Source: Solwaraspora sp. WMMA2056
Lineage (GTDB): Bacteria; Actinomycetota; Actinomycetes; Mycobacteriales; Micromonosporaceae
DNA length: 64,000 bases
Direction: 5' to 3'
NCBI RefSeq assembly: GCF_030345095.1
Contig: NZ_CP128360.1
Coordinates: 5,890,001-5,954,000, forward strand
The notes beneath the pieces were generated by a model. It was not told the DNA's origin, made no database searches, and saw nothing but the letters and a program-made list of their open reading frames with translations. This document shows positions 8,502 through 17,398 of the stretch, one piece after another. Numbering within the stretch: position 1 is the first letter of the stretch; each line of letters begins with the position of its first letter. A program made the translations under genes and the position numbers.

Positions 8502-9715
8502 CAAGCTCCCTCCGCCGACGCACCGATGAACTCCTGCGCCCGGGCCCGCGCCCAGGATTCCGCAGCGAGCACATCCTCGACCGTACCCGGTTCGTCGAAG
8601 TCCGGTGCCGACTGCAGCACCCGGTCCACCGTGTCGACGATGCCGAGGAACGGTAGCCTGCCGGCGACGAACGCCGCCACACACTCCTCGTTCGCCGCGT
8701 TGTACACCGCCGGGCGGCACCGACCGGCCGCCCCGGCCTGCTTGGCCAACGCCACCGCCGGGAAGGTCGCCTCGTCCAGCGGGGCGAACTCCCAGGTGTG
8801 CGCGCGGGTCCAGTCCACCGGCGCGGCGGCGGCCGGCACCCGGGCCGGCCAGCCCAGGGCGAGCGCGATCGGCAACCGCATGTCCGGCAGGCTGGCCTGG
8901 GCGATCGTCGAGCCGTCCACGAACTCCACCATCGAGTGGATCACCGACTGCGGATGGACCACGACCTCGATACGAGGGTACGGAACACCGAACAGTTCGT
9001 GCGCCTCGATGATCTCCAGCCCCTTGTTGACCAGGGTCGCCGAGTTGATCGTGATGACCGGTCCCATGTTCCACGTCGGGTGGGCCAGCGCCTGGGCCGG
9101 AGTCACCTCGGTCAGCTCGGCGCGGGGCCGGCCCCGGAACGGGCCACCGCTGGCGGTCACCACCAGCCGGTCCACCTCGGCCGCCGTACCGGAGCGCAGA
9201 CACTGGGCAAGTGCCGAGTGTTCGGAGTCGACCGGCACGATCTGGTCCGGGCGCTGCACCGCGGCCCGCACGATCGGCCCGCCGGCGATCAGCGACTCCT
9301 TGTTGGCCAGCGCCAGGGTCCGGCCGGCCCGCAGGGCGGCCAGGGTCGGCGCCAGCCCCCGGGAGCCGTCGACCCCGTTGAGCACCACGTCACACGGCCA
9401 CTCGGCGAGCTCGGCCATCGCCGCCGGGCCGGCCAGGATCTTCGGGATCTTGAACCCGCCGGTCGGGTAGCCCTGCCGGGACGCCTCGGCGTAGAAGGCG
9501 AGCTGCAGGTCCTGGGCCGCCGAGGCGCGGGCCACCGCGACCACGTCGACCTGCAGCCGCAGCGCCTGCTCCGCCAGCAACTCGACGTTGCCGCCGCCCG
9601 CGCCGAGGCCGACGATGCGGAACCGGTCCGGGTTGCGGGTGACGATGTCGACCGCCTGGGTGCCGATCGAACCGGTCGAACCGAGCAGGACGATGTCTCG
9701 CGGGGAGGCTGTCAC
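8501..9715 (-). CDS. dxr: 1-deoxy-D-xylulose-5-phosphate reductoisomerase
   Basis: Dxr (IspC) catalyses NADPH-dependent rearrangement of DXP to MEP, the committed step of the MEP pathway and the target of fosmidomycin. The 404-residue protein shows the N-terminal NADPH motif [21 protein letters not shown], metal ligands in VDSEHSAL, the flexible-loop region HPTWNMGP, and the C-terminal [11 protein letters not shown]. The start is GTG at 9715, four bases after the stop of the Uma2 gene. Its stop overlaps the rseP start, so the three genes are co-transcribed with ispG. Confidence 0.96.
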   Translation of the reverse strand: MTASPRDIVLLGSTGSIGTQAVDIVTRNPDRFRIVGLGAGGGNVELLAEQALRLQVDVVAVARASAAQDLQLAFYAEASRQGYPTGGFKIPKILAGPAAMAELAEWPCDVVLNGVDGSRGLAPTLAALRAGRTLALANKESLIAGGPIVRAAVQRPDQIVPVDSEHSALAQCLRSGTAAEVDRLVVTASGGPFRGRPRAELTEVTPAQALAHPTWNMGPVITINSATLVNKGLEIIEAHELFGVPYPRIEVVVHPQSVIHSMVEFVDGSTIAQASLPDMRLPIALALGWPARVPAAAAPVDWTRAHTWEFAPLDEATFPAVALAKQAGAAGRCRPAVYNAANEECVAAFVAGRLPFLGIVDTVDRVLQSAPDFDEPGTVEDVLAAESWARARAQEFIGASAEGA

Positions 9716-9719
9716 CGCC

Positions 9720-10340
9720 TCATTCTGTCGCAGCCTCGTCCAACAGCTCCGCCGGGTCGATCGAGAACTCGAACGGCTCCTTCATCACGAACAGGGTGCC
9801 GGCGGCGGCCGCCGCCACCGGGCGGTACTCCCCGTCGCTCAGCTCGTGCAACGCCAACGCCGGCACCCGGTTGCGGAGGTCGACGCGCAGGAACCACGGA
9901 ACCCCGGCTGCGGCGTACTGCCGGGGCCGGTCGATCACGTCCTTGCGCCGGTTGCTCTTGGAAACGATCTCGCCGAGCAGCACCGCCTCCGAGATACGCA
10001 TGGATACCTGCCCGCTCCCGGATGTGCGGAGCACCGCGATGTCCGGAATGAACAGGTCGTCGCCCGAAACGATGTTCACTTCGTGATAGAGCCAGAGCTT
10101 GGCCCGACGCGCTGCCTGCTTCAACAGGTACGCCAGATCCAGCTCGATCGTCTGATGGTCGTACCCGGCATGTGGTGTCACGATCACGCTCCCGCTGAGG
10201 ACCTCGACCTTGGGACCATTGGTCTCCGGCAACAGGTCAAGGGCGAGCTGCGCGGTCCACGGCTCGTCGAAATCCCCGAGTACGTCGAACGACGGCTCGC
10301 GCGGTGGCTCCGGATCGCTCGCGAACGCCGGCAGCGCCAT
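9720..10340 (-). CDS. Uma2-family (PD-(D/E)XK-like) protein
   Basis: A 206-residue cytosolic protein of the Uma2/DUF820 family, which shares the restriction-endonuclease fold and is common in actinobacteria and cyanobacteria with unknown role. Typical features are [29 protein letters not shown] (catalytic Asp of the fold), and [20 protein letters not shown] with the Glu and Lys of the (D/E)XK core. ATG at 10340 has GAAGGGG upstream; the longer frame would start at 10412. It ends 4 nt before dxr, so it is probably the first gene of the dxr-rseP-ispG operon. Its functional link to isoprenoid synthesis is unknown and may be only positional. Confidence 0.8.
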   Translation of the reverse strand: MALPAFASDPEPPREPSFDVLGDFDEPWTAQLALDLLPETNGPKVEVLSGSVIVTPHAGYDHQTIELDLAYLLKQAARRAKLWLYHEVNIVSGDDLFIPDIAVLRTSGSGQVSMRISEAVLLGEIVSKSNRRKDVIDRPRQYAAAGVPWFLRVDLRNRVPALALHELSDGEYRPVAAAAAGTLFVMKEPFEFSIDPAELLDEAATE

Positions 10341-10440
10341 CGGGCTCACCCCTTCCCGCGGGACATGATGCACCGACCAGCGTAACCGTGCCGGCCCGCC
10401 ACGGCGGGACACCGGGCCATGTCACCAACCCGACGGTCGA

Positions 10441-10466
10441 CGTGACCGGGCCCGCATCTGGTCACG
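10441..10466. promoter_or_regulatory. Inverted repeat between divergent Uma2 and YihY-like genes
   Basis: The perfect 7-bp arms CGTGACC (10441-10447) and GGTCACG (10460-10466) are 12 nt apart in the 163-bp divergent promoter region. This is a candidate operator acting on either or both genes. I see no good -10/-35 pair. Confidence 0.35.
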
Positions 10467-10503
10467 GGAGTGACGGTTGCCCCGGTGGGGAAAGCTAGGG
10501 CCC

Positions 10504-11520
10504 ATGGTCAGCAGAGGTCGCCGGATGATCCGGGCTGCGTTCCGGCCGCTGCGCGGGCGGGACCTGTCTCTGCACGCCGCCTCGATCACCTTCTTCGGGG
10601 CGATCGCGGTGGTGCCGGTGGCGCTGCTGGCGATCTGGCTGACCGGACTGTTCGCCGGGGCGGGGCGGGTCCGCCGACTCACCGACCCGGCGATCGCCAC
10701 CCTGCCCGGTCAGATCGGTGCCGACCGGGCCGCCGCCGCGCTGATCGACGCCGGACTGCACCTGACCCCGGCACTGGCGTTGGCCGCCCTGCTACCCGCC
10801 TCGCTGTACGGCGAGGGGCTGCGCCGGGCATTCGTGTCGGTGGCGCCGCCGCCGGAGCCGGCCGGTGCCCTGGTCGGCTGGCGCGGGCGAATCCTGCTGC
10901 TGCCGTTGCTCGGTGCCGCACCGGCGCTGATGCTGCTGGTGCTGCTGGCGCTGCCGTCGGCCGCCGAGCTGTTCGCCCGGGGCGGCTGGGCGGGCGCGCT
11001 CGGCGTGATCGTGTCGTTCCTGGCCGTCTGGCTGGGGCTGAGCCCGGTGCTGGTCTGGGTGTTCCGGATCGTCGGCCCCGGCAAGCCGGACTGGTTGGCC
11101 ACCGTCGCGGTCGGGTCGTTCACCGCCGCCAACCTCTCCGGCTTCCTGCACGGCTTCATCCTGTTCTGCTCGCTTCCGCTGGACCTGGGTCTGCCGTTCG
11201 GCGGGCTCGAGCAGGTCGGGGCGGCGGTCGCGGTGCTGCTCTGGCTCTACCTGCTGCACGTGATCGTGCTGGCCGGCTACTCCGCGACGCTGGCGTTCAG
11301 CCGCTGGCGTCGCCGCCGCCACCCGTCGGGCCCACCGACACCAGCTGCGGCTGCGCCGGGGTCTCGTGCAGACCGAAACGACGGTACAGCCGGCCCAGCG
11401 GACCCGGCGCCCACCAGTTCCACCGCCCCAGCAGCCGCATCGTCGCCGGCACCAGCAACACCCGGACCAGGGTCGCGTCCACGACGATCGCCACGATCAT
11501 CCCGACGCCGATCAGCTTGA
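10504..11520 (+). CDS. YihY/BrkB-type inner-membrane protein
   Basis: A 338-residue membrane protein with about six hydrophobic segments. It begins RDLSLHAASITFFGAIAVVP, the conserved start of the YihY/UPF0761 family, and continues LYGEGLRRAF, VWVFRIVGPGKP and LLWLYLLHVIVLAGY. The family has no established biochemical role; old names (RNase BN, BrkB) are not supported. ATG at 10504 is the first start downstream of the intergenic region. The membrane part ends near residue 275. The remaining ~65 residues are Pro/Ala/Ser-rich and are encoded opposite the 3' end of the convergent MMPL gene, so the reading frame runs 224 bp into that gene. The tail may be real or reflect a lost stop codon. Confidence 0.75.
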   Translation: MVSRGRRMIRAAFRPLRGRDLSLHAASITFFGAIAVVPVALLAIWLTGLFAGAGRVRRLTDPAIATLPGQIGADRAAAALIDAGLHLTPALALAALLPASLYGEGLRRAFVSVAPPPEPAGALVGWRGRILLLPLLGAAPALMLLVLLALPSAAELFARGGWAGALGVIVSFLAVWLGLSPVLVWVFRIVGPGKPDWLATVAVGSFTAANLSGFLHGFILFCSLPLDLGLPFGGLEQVGAAVAVLLWLYLLHVIVLAGYSATLAFSRWRRRRHPSGPPTPAAAAPGSRADRNDGTAGPADPAPTSSTAPAAASSPAPATPGPGSRPRRSPRSSRRRSA

Positions 11521-13531
11521 TGAACGAGATGCCGCCGGTGGCGAAGCCGGCGACGACCACGATCAGCAGCAGCGCGGCGGCGGTGATGATCCGCCCGGTG
11601 TGCTGCAGGCCGGCGGCGACCGACGCGGTGTTGTCGCCGGTGCGGTCCCACTCCTCGCGCACCCGCGACAGCAGGAACACCTCGTAGTCGGTGGCCAGCC
11701 CGAACAGCACGGCGAGCATCAGAATCGGGTTGGTCGGGTCGATGAACCCGGTCGGGGTGAACCCGAGCCAGTCGGCGAAGTGCCCGTCCTGGAAGACCCA
11801 GACCACCACGCCGAACGACGCACCGATCGACACCAGGTTCATCAGCACCGCCTTGACCGGCAGCACCACCGACCCGAACGCCAGGAACAGCAGCACCATG
11901 GTGGCGGTCGCCATCAGCAGCGCCATCCACGGCAGGTAGCGGCCGAGGCTGTCGAGCATGTCGATGTCGGCGGCGGTCCGGCCGCCGACGAGCACCTCGG
12001 CACCGGCCGGCGGGGGCAGGTCACGGATGGCGCGGACCAGTTCCTCGGCGTCGTCGCCGGTGGGTTCGCCGACGTAGCTGACCCGGATCAGCGCCGAGGC
12101 GTCGCGTACCGCCGCGATCTGCGCCCCGGTCGCGCCCGGCAGCGTGGCGATCTCGTCGGCGAAGGCCTGCGCCACGTCGGGCCCGGCGCCGGAGACCAGC
12201 ACCTCGACCGGGCCGACGCTGGCGCCCTCGGGAAAGTCCTCGGCGAGGGTCTCGGCGACCACCCGGGACTCGGCTCCGGCCGGCAGCACCCGCTCGTCGA
12301 AGCCGCCGAACTCGGCCCGGGCGAACGGGGTGGCCAGCAGCAGCAGGCCGACCACCACGACGGTGGCGTAGCGCACCGGGCGGCGCATCACGCTGCGGGC
12401 GATCCGCGCCCAGGCTCCGACGGTGGCCGGGTCAGCCGCCGTACCCGGGGCCGCCGTCGCGCGCGGACCCGCCGTCGCCGCCGGGTCGGTGCGCCGGCGG
12501 CGCCACGGCAGCGGTACGGCGAGTGCGTTGATCCGGGGGCCGAGCACCGCCAACAGGGCCGGCAGGGCGGTCACCGAGGCGAGCATGGCGACCAGCACGG
12601 CGGCCATCCCGCCGAACCCGATCCCGGTCAGGAACGGCTGCGGGAAGATCAACAGGCTGACCAGCGACGTACCGATGATCAGCCCGGAGACCGCGACGGT
12701 ACGCCCGGCGGTGGCCACGGTGCGTACCAGCGCCGCCTCGGTCGGATGCCCGGCGGCCAGCTCCTCGCGGAACCTGCTGACCACGAACAGGGCGTAGTCG
12801 ATCGCCATGCCCAGCCCGATCAGGGTGATCACGTTGATCGCGAACACCGACACCTCGGTGACCAGGGTCAACGCCCGGACCGCGACGAACGCGCCAAGAA
12901 TGGCGAGCACCCCGACCAGCAGCGGCATCGACGCCGCCACCAACCCACCGAAGATGAGCACCAGCAGCACCAGCAGGATCGGCATGGCGATCAGCTCGGC
13001 CCGGGTGATGTCCCGGATGGTCTGCTCGTTGGCGTGGTCGAGGAACGGCACCGGGCCGCCGGCCTGCGTGGTCAGCCCGGGTGCGTCCAGCAGCGGCCGG
13101 ATCTCGTCGTACCCGGCGGTCCTGGCGTCCTCGTCGGCGCCGGCGAGCTGCACCAGCGCGTAGGTGGCCCGCCGGTCGGTGGCGACCAGCGCCGGCGACT
13201 GCGTGTCGTAGAAGCTGGTGACGCTGGTCACCTCGGGATGCGCGGCCAGGTCGTCGAGGGTCGCGGTGACCGCCTGCCGGAACGCCGGATCGTCGACCGT
13301 GGCGGTGTCGCTGCGGTAGAGCACCAGGACGTCGACGGCCTGGTTGCCCAGTTCGGCCTCGATCCGCTCCTGGGCCCGGGTCGACTCGGCGTCCGGGTCG
13401 GCGAACCCGCCACCGGAGACCGCGCCGAACAGGCCGAGCCCCCAGGTCGCGCCCACGACGACCAGCAGCCCCGCCGCCGCCAGCACCACCCACCGCAACC
13501 GGACCACGGTCCGTCCCCACCATGCGAACAC
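11297..13531 (-). CDS. MMPL/RND-family transporter
   Basis: A 744-residue RND-superfamily membrane protein of the actinobacterial MMPL type, which exports lipids or hydrophobic molecules using the proton gradient. It has two repeats: one membrane helix, an extracytoplasmic porter-like loop (about 35-185 and 405-530), then five helices. The hallmark charged helices are GMAIDYALFVVSRFREE (about 235) and GLATDYEVFLLSRVREEW (about 615), each with the Asp-Tyr pair of the proton relay. The start is GTG at 13531. Its last 224 bp are antisense to the end of the YihY-like gene. No TetR regulator or lipid synthesis gene is adjacent, so the substrate is open. Confidence 0.9.
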   Translation of the reverse strand: MFAWWGRTVVRLRWVVLAAAGLLVVVGATWGLGLFGAVSGGGFADPDAESTRAQERIEAELGNQAVDVLVLYRSDTATVDDPAFRQAVTATLDDLAAHPEVTSVTSFYDTQSPALVATDRRATYALVQLAGADEDARTAGYDEIRPLLDAPGLTTQAGGPVPFLDHANEQTIRDITRAELIAMPILLVLLVLIFGGLVAASMPLLVGVLAILGAFVAVRALTLVTEVSVFAINVITLIGLGMAIDYALFVVSRFREELAAGHPTEAALVRTVATAGRTVAVSGLIIGTSLVSLLIFPQPFLTGIGFGGMAAVLVAMLASVTALPALLAVLGPRINALAVPLPWRRRRTDPAATAGPRATAAPGTAADPATVGAWARIARSVMRRPVRYATVVVVGLLLLATPFARAEFGGFDERVLPAGAESRVVAETLAEDFPEGASVGPVEVLVSGAGPDVAQAFADEIATLPGATGAQIAAVRDASALIRVSYVGEPTGDDAEELVRAIRDLPPPAGAEVLVGGRTAADIDMLDSLGRYLPWMALLMATATMVLLFLAFGSVVLPVKAVLMNLVSIGASFGVVVWVFQDGHFADWLGFTPTGFIDPTNPILMLAVLFGLATDYEVFLLSRVREEWDRTGDNTASVAAGLQHTGRIITAAALLLIVVVAGFATGGISFIKLIGVGMIVAIVVDATLVRVLLVPATMRLLGRWNWWAPGPLGRLYRRFGLHETPAQPQLVSVGPTGGGGDASG

Positions 13532-13573
13532 GGCTCGACTATCGCAGGCCCATCATGGACGCCGCACGGGGAC

Positions 13574-13579
13574 TAGGGT
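13574..13579 (+). promoter_or_regulatory. -10 element of a leaderless FAD-oxidoreductase gene
   Basis: TAGGGT ends 6 nt before the ATG at 13586, and there is no Shine-Dalgarno, as expected for a leaderless actinobacterial transcript. The -35 is not recognisable. Confidence 0.45.
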
Positions 13580-13585
13580 CGACAC

Positions 13586-15226
13586 ATGGGTACGTCACAA
13601 CTTCCGGCGGGCGCGTCCGGCCCGGCGGGCGACACCGCGCTACCGGCCCACGCCGACGTGGTCGTCGTCGGGGCCGGGCACAACGGGCTGGTCTCGGCGA
13701 TCCTGCTGTCCCGCGCCGGGCTGGACGTGCTGGTGCTGGAGGCGGCCGACGTCGTCGGCGGCGCGACCCGCACCGAGCAGCCGTTCCCGAAGGTGCCGGG
13801 GCTGCGGCACTCCACCGGGTCGTACCTGCTCGGGCTGATGCCGCCGGAGCTGCTGGCCACCCTCGACGTGACCATCCCGGTGCTGCGCCGCGACCCGCAC
13901 TACTTCCTGCCCACCCCGGGTGGGCCCGGGTCGCCGTACCTGCTGTTCGGCGCCGACCGGGCCGCGACCCGGGCGCAGATGGCCGCCACCTTCTCCCCTG
14001 CCGACGTCGCCGCCGACGACGCGATGCAGGCCGAACTGGCCGCGCTGCGCGACGACCTCGCGCCGGCCTGGCTGGCCGAGCCGCTGCCGGTGGAGCAGAC
14101 CGCCGACCGCTACGTCCGCCCGGCGCTGCGGCAGGTCTTCGTCGACCTGGTGCGCGGCTCGGTCGCCGACTACCTGGCCCGCTTCGCGTTCCGCTCCGAA
14201 CTGCTGGTCGCCATGTACGCGGTCACCGACGGGCTCAGCGGGCTGACCGCCGGCCCGGACGACCCCGGTACCGGCCACAACTTCCTGGTCCACAACATGT
14301 GCCGGCTGCCCGGCGCCGACGGCACCTGGATGATCGCCGCCGGTGGGATGGGCACCGTGTCACGGACCTTCGCCGACGCCGCACGGGCCGCCGGGGCGCG
14401 GATCGTCACCGGCGCACCGGTCACCGGGATCACCGTGACCAACGGTGCCGTCGACGGGGTCGTCGTCGGCGACGGCCGGGCGGTGACCGCCGAGGTGGTG
14501 CTCGGCGCCTGTGACCCGTACCGGCTGCTGGAGCTGGCCCCCGACGGTGCCGTGCCGGCGGAGCTGACCGACCGGATCGCGGCCACCCGCCGCCCCGGCA
14601 GCACCTTGAAGGTCAACCTGGCGCTGCGCGACCTGCCCCGGTTCAGTTGCCTGCCCGCCCACGCGCCGAGCCCGTTCGGGGCCACGATCCACCTGCTGCC
14701 CGGCTCGGCGTCGCTGCTGCCCGACGGCGGGGGCACCTCGCCGATGACCGCGCTGCGGGCGATGTGGGCCGACGTACGGGCCGGCCGGCTGCCCGCCGAG
14801 CCGACCATCGAGTGGTACCTGCACACCACCGTCGACCCGTCGCTGCGCGACCCCGCCGGGCACCACTCCTCGGCGTTGTTCGTCCAGTCTGTGCCGTGGC
14901 AGCCGGCGGGTTCGTCGTGGTCGACCGAGCTACCCGGGTACGTGGACCAACTGTTGGCGATCTGCGACCGGTACGCCCCCGGCGCCAGCGCGCTGGTCGC
15001 CGACGCGGTACCGCTGGCCCCGCCCGGCATCGAGGCCCACTTCGGCATCACCGGCGGGCACATCCACCACGTCGACAACACCGTGTCGTTCACCGACCGG
15101 ATGCCGTACGCCACCGGGCTGCCCGGCCTGTACGCGGGCAGCGCCGGCACCCACCCGGCCGGCAGTGTGATCGGTGCCGCCGGGCACAACGCGGCCCGAC
15201 GGATCCTCGCCGACCTGGGGCGGTGA
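13586..15226 (+). CDS. Phytoene-desaturase-like FAD-dependent oxidoreductase
   Basis: A 546-residue flavoprotein of the CrtI/PYROXD2-like NAD(P)/FAD superfamily. The N-terminal dinucleotide-binding fold is clear: VVVVGAGHNGLVSAILL followed by VLEAADVVGGATRTEQPF (residues 25-65). A second FAD region is at the C terminus, GLYAGSAGTHPAGSVIGAAG (about 515). The middle contains GGMGTVSRTFADAARAAGA. The family includes carotenoid desaturases and isomerases but also many enzymes of unknown substrate; no crtB or other carotenoid gene is nearby, so a carotenoid role is not supported by context. The start is inferred as leaderless ATG at 13586. It is divergent from the MMPL transporter across 54 bp, which might indicate shared control. 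Confidence 0.85.
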   Translation: MGTSQLPAGASGPAGDTALPAHADVVVVGAGHNGLVSAILLSRAGLDVLVLEAADVVGGATRTEQPFPKVPGLRHSTGSYLLGLMPPELLATLDVTIPVLRRDPHYFLPTPGGPGSPYLLFGADRAATRAQMAATFSPADVAADDAMQAELAALRDDLAPAWLAEPLPVEQTADRYVRPALRQVFVDLVRGSVADYLARFAFRSELLVAMYAVTDGLSGLTAGPDDPGTGHNFLVHNMCRLPGADGTWMIAAGGMGTVSRTFADAARAAGARIVTGAPVTGITVTNGAVDGVVVGDGRAVTAEVVLGACDPYRLLELAPDGAVPAELTDRIAATRRPGSTLKVNLALRDLPRFSCLPAHAPSPFGATIHLLPGSASLLPDGGGTSPMTALRAMWADVRAGRLPAEPTIEWYLHTTVDPSLRDPAGHHSSALFVQSVPWQPAGSSWSTELPGYVDQLLAICDRYAPGASALVADAVPLAPPGIEAHFGITGGHIHHVDNTVSFTDRMPYATGLPGLYAGSAGTHPAGSVIGAAGHNAARRILADLGR

Positions 15227-15275
15227 GGCCGGCTCCGGCCCGCTTGGCGCCGGCGTCAGTCCTGCGCGTGCCGGG

Positions 15276-16874
15276 TCAGGCCTGCGCCGCCGGTTGGCCC
15301 ACCGGTGCGTCGGCCGGCGTCTCCTCGGGTGCCGGGGTGCCGGCACGGCGGGCCCGGACCTCGTGCCCGACGCTGGTCAGGCAGCGTCCGCTGGGCAGGT
15401 CGAAGCGCCAGCCGTGCAGCTGGCAGGTGAGCTGGTCGCCGTCGACGATGCCGAACCGGGTCAGGTCGGCCTTCAGGTGCGGACAGCGCCGCTGCACGAT
15501 CCAGTCGCCGAGCTTGATGTCCTCGGCGTCCGGGCGCTGCTCGGCGTACCAACCCTCGGCGTACTGCAGCCGCTCCGTGGACAGGCACTTGAAGAACGCG
15601 TAGACGAACTCGTTGTACTGGCCGATGCGGGCCGCCGAGAAACGGCAGGAGAGGAAGAGCGAGTTGACCCAGTCCACCTCACCGATGTGCAGCAGGTGCT
15701 CCACCAACGCCCGTTCGGTACGGAACCGGTAGCGGACCTTCTCGTCGGCGTACGGGCGGACCTGCTTGCCGGGAAAGTCGACGACGATCGACTCGACCGA
15801 CTCGCCGTCGTAGCCGACCAGGTCGAACCGGACCGGCCCGCCGACGCCCTTGGCCAGGTAGACCGACTCTTCCAGCAGCGGCTCGATGCGGCGCTTCATC
15901 TCGCCCAGTACGTCGATCTCCGGGTGGCGCCAGGACGCCTTCTCGGCCTCGATGACCGGCCGCTTGCGCTCACGCATCTCGACCAGGTGGGCCTGCTTGC
16001 CGGCGAAGAACTCCTCGACCGGCTGCGGATGGGTGGCCCGGCAGTCGTCGGCGGTCACCTCGGCGACCGAACCGGGCAGCAGCACCACCGCGTTCGTCCC
16101 GCCGACCTTGGCATACTCGGTCAGGAAGACCTGCTGGTCGGGGAAGATGTTGCCCTCGTCGCCGTGGATGTCGTTGAACTGCCACAGCTCGTCGTCGAGG
16201 AAGCACGGCGGCCCGGCGATCGGAAAGACGTACGACGCCTTCAGGTCGTCGATGTAGCGCCAGGTCCGGTCGAACTGGCGTTCCCGCTTCTGCTTGCCGA
16301 ACGCGGACTTCGCGGCGGCCGGCAGCTCGTAGACCATCGGATACCAGATGGCACCGGAGAACTGCAGCATGTGGGCGTGCACGTGGCCGAGGGCCGCGAA
16401 CGTCGACAGGTCGGTGGGGCGCGCGTCGTTCTGGTTGAGCAGCCGGATGCCGTCGTGCTCGACCCAGAGCGACGAGTCACCGATCGGGCCGTCGGTGGGG
16501 CTGGTCAGCGCCTGGATCATGATGTTCAGCCCGCCGTCGAGCTCGACGACCTCGTTGCTCTTCGTCCGCAGGAAGCTGGTGAAGCCCAGCTCCCGCAGCT
16601 CGTCCTCCAGCTCCGAGGTCGGGTACTCCGGCAGCAGCACGGTCGCCTTCTTCGAGACGAAGCGCTTGAGGTGCGCCGCGTCGAAGTGGTCCCGGTGCAG
16701 GTGGGACACGTACAGGTAGTCGACCTGGCCGAGGGACTCCCAGTCGAGCTGGGAGTTGTCCGGGAAGGGGAACCACGAGGCGAAGTAGGCCGGATTGACC
16801 CACGGGTCGCACAGGATGCTGCCCGCGGCCGTGTCGATCCGCATGCTGGCGTGCCCGGTACCCGTCACTCGCAC
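15276..16874 (-). CDS. MBL-fold hydrolase fused to C-terminal Rieske [2Fe-2S] domain
   Basis: A 532-residue cytosolic protein. Residues 1-220 form a UlaG-like metallo-beta-lactamase fold: RVTGTGHASMRID, CDPWVNPAYF, and the metal motif SHLHRDHFD near residue 65. A helical middle region follows. Residues 420-520 form a Rieske domain with RRCPHL and CQLHGW, the Cys-X-His / Cys-X2-His ligands of a [2Fe-2S] cluster. The same two domains, in the opposite order, make CMP-N-acetylneuraminate hydroxylase, so a monooxygenase-like role on a sugar nucleotide or similar substrate is conceivable but unproven. GTG at 16874 has GAGGGGG 8 nt upstream; GTG at 16895 is an alternative. The last ~30 residues are Ala/Pro-rich. 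Confidence 0.82.
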   Translation of the reverse strand: MRVTGTGHASMRIDTAAGSILCDPWVNPAYFASWFPFPDNSQLDWESLGQVDYLYVSHLHRDHFDAAHLKRFVSKKATVLLPEYPTSELEDELRELGFTSFLRTKSNEVVELDGGLNIMIQALTSPTDGPIGDSSLWVEHDGIRLLNQNDARPTDLSTFAALGHVHAHMLQFSGAIWYPMVYELPAAAKSAFGKQKRERQFDRTWRYIDDLKASYVFPIAGPPCFLDDELWQFNDIHGDEGNIFPDQQVFLTEYAKVGGTNAVVLLPGSVAEVTADDCRATHPQPVEEFFAGKQAHLVEMRERKRPVIEAEKASWRHPEIDVLGEMKRRIEPLLEESVYLAKGVGGPVRFDLVGYDGESVESIVVDFPGKQVRPYADEKVRYRFRTERALVEHLLHIGEVDWVNSLFLSCRFSAARIGQYNEFVYAFFKCLSTERLQYAEGWYAEQRPDAEDIKLGDWIVQRRCPHLKADLTRFGIVDGDQLTCQLHGWRFDLPSGRCLTSVGHEVRARRAGTPAPEETPADAPVGQPAAQA

Positions 16875-16996
16875 CGCACAGACCCCCTCGGTCACAGAAA
16901 TGGGTGTACGCCCGAACGCTACCGGAGTCCGTCGGCGCACCGGTCGGCGACGCCCGGATCGCCGTACGGTCGAAGCCCTCACCTGGGGTGCGCGGT

Positions 16997-17035
16997 GGTA
17001 TGCCGGGCGGGGTGCGGCGGTACGCCGGGCGGGGT
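16997..17035. repeat. 22-bp-period direct repeat in divergent promoter region
   Basis: A 17-nt motif at 16997-17013 recurs at 17019-17035 with one substitution. The 223-bp region between the MBL-Rieske gene and the DUF2631 gene also holds a GAGCGG-GTT-CCGCTC hairpin (17066-17080) just before the DUF2631 Shine-Dalgarno. I see no clear promoter hexamers. Confidence 0.5.
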
Positions 17036-17097
17036 CGTGCCAGACTGGTCGGGTTCCGAACGAGTGAGCGGGTTCCGCTCGTAAAGGAGGACCAGCC

Positions 17098-17319
17098 GTG
17101 GCCGGAACCGAGCCGGTGACCTCGCCCGATCAGCACAAGCCGGGCCACCGAAAGCTGGGGCGCATCGGCGCCGTCGTCTCAGCGTTGGCGCTGCTGTCGA
17201 TGCTGATCGGCAACCACGACGGCCGGGTGGAGGACATCTGGCTGATCGCCCTGGCCGTCGGACTGCTCGCCATCGTCGTCGGCGACACCGTGCTGCGGCG
17301 CAACGGTCTGCGGTCCTGA
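17098..17319 (+). CDS. DUF2631 small membrane protein
   Basis: A 73-residue protein with a charged N terminus (TSPDQHKPGHRKLGRIG) and two hydrophobic segments (about 25-39 and 48-65) around the conserved GNHDGRVEDIW loop. This is the DUF2631 family, confined to actinobacteria and found near dxr/rlmN in mycobacteria as well. Its function is unknown; topology suggests an inner-membrane hairpin. The GTG start has an excellent AAAGGAGG Shine-Dalgarno 7 nt upstream. It is convergent with the DivIVA-like gene and separated from it by a strong terminator. Confidence 0.85.
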   Translation: MAGTEPVTSPDQHKPGHRKLGRIGAVVSALALLSMLIGNHDGRVEDIWLIALAVGLLAIVVGDTVLRRNGLRS

Positions 17320-17360
17320 CCCGTCCCCGCCAGCGTTGACCGTCCCCCGCCAGCGCTGAC
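17317..17360. repeat. 20-bp tandem repeat carrying the DUF2631 stop codon
   Basis: The segment beginning at the DUF2631 TGA (17317) repeats with a 20-bp period: TGAC at 17317, 17337 and 17357, each followed by CGTCCCC and GCCAGCG or their start. It joins directly to the terminator palindrome. Confidence 0.65.
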
Positions 17361-17390
17361 CGCCGGGCCCGGTCAGACCGGGCCCGGCGG
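17360..17390. terminator. Bidirectional terminator between DUF2631 and DivIVA-like genes
   Basis: A perfect 14-bp stem (17360-17373 with 17377-17390) with a 3-nt CAG loop sits between convergent genes. It is very stable, without a U-tract. Confidence 0.75.
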
Positions 17391-17398
17391 ATGGCAGG

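Noticed and set aside
8980-9000. LexA/SOS-like box (GAAC..GTTC)
   Set aside because: Half-sites lie inside dxr coding sequence with wrong spacing and no promoter.
6666-9470. 934-codon plus-strand frame across ispG-rseP-dxr
   Set aside because: Opposite strand to three well-identified enzymes; composition is antisense-like and no family motif appears.
13586-15226. Carotenoid biosynthesis cluster
   Set aside because: Only a CrtI-like FAD fold is present; no phytoene synthase, cyclase or GGPP synthase is nearby.
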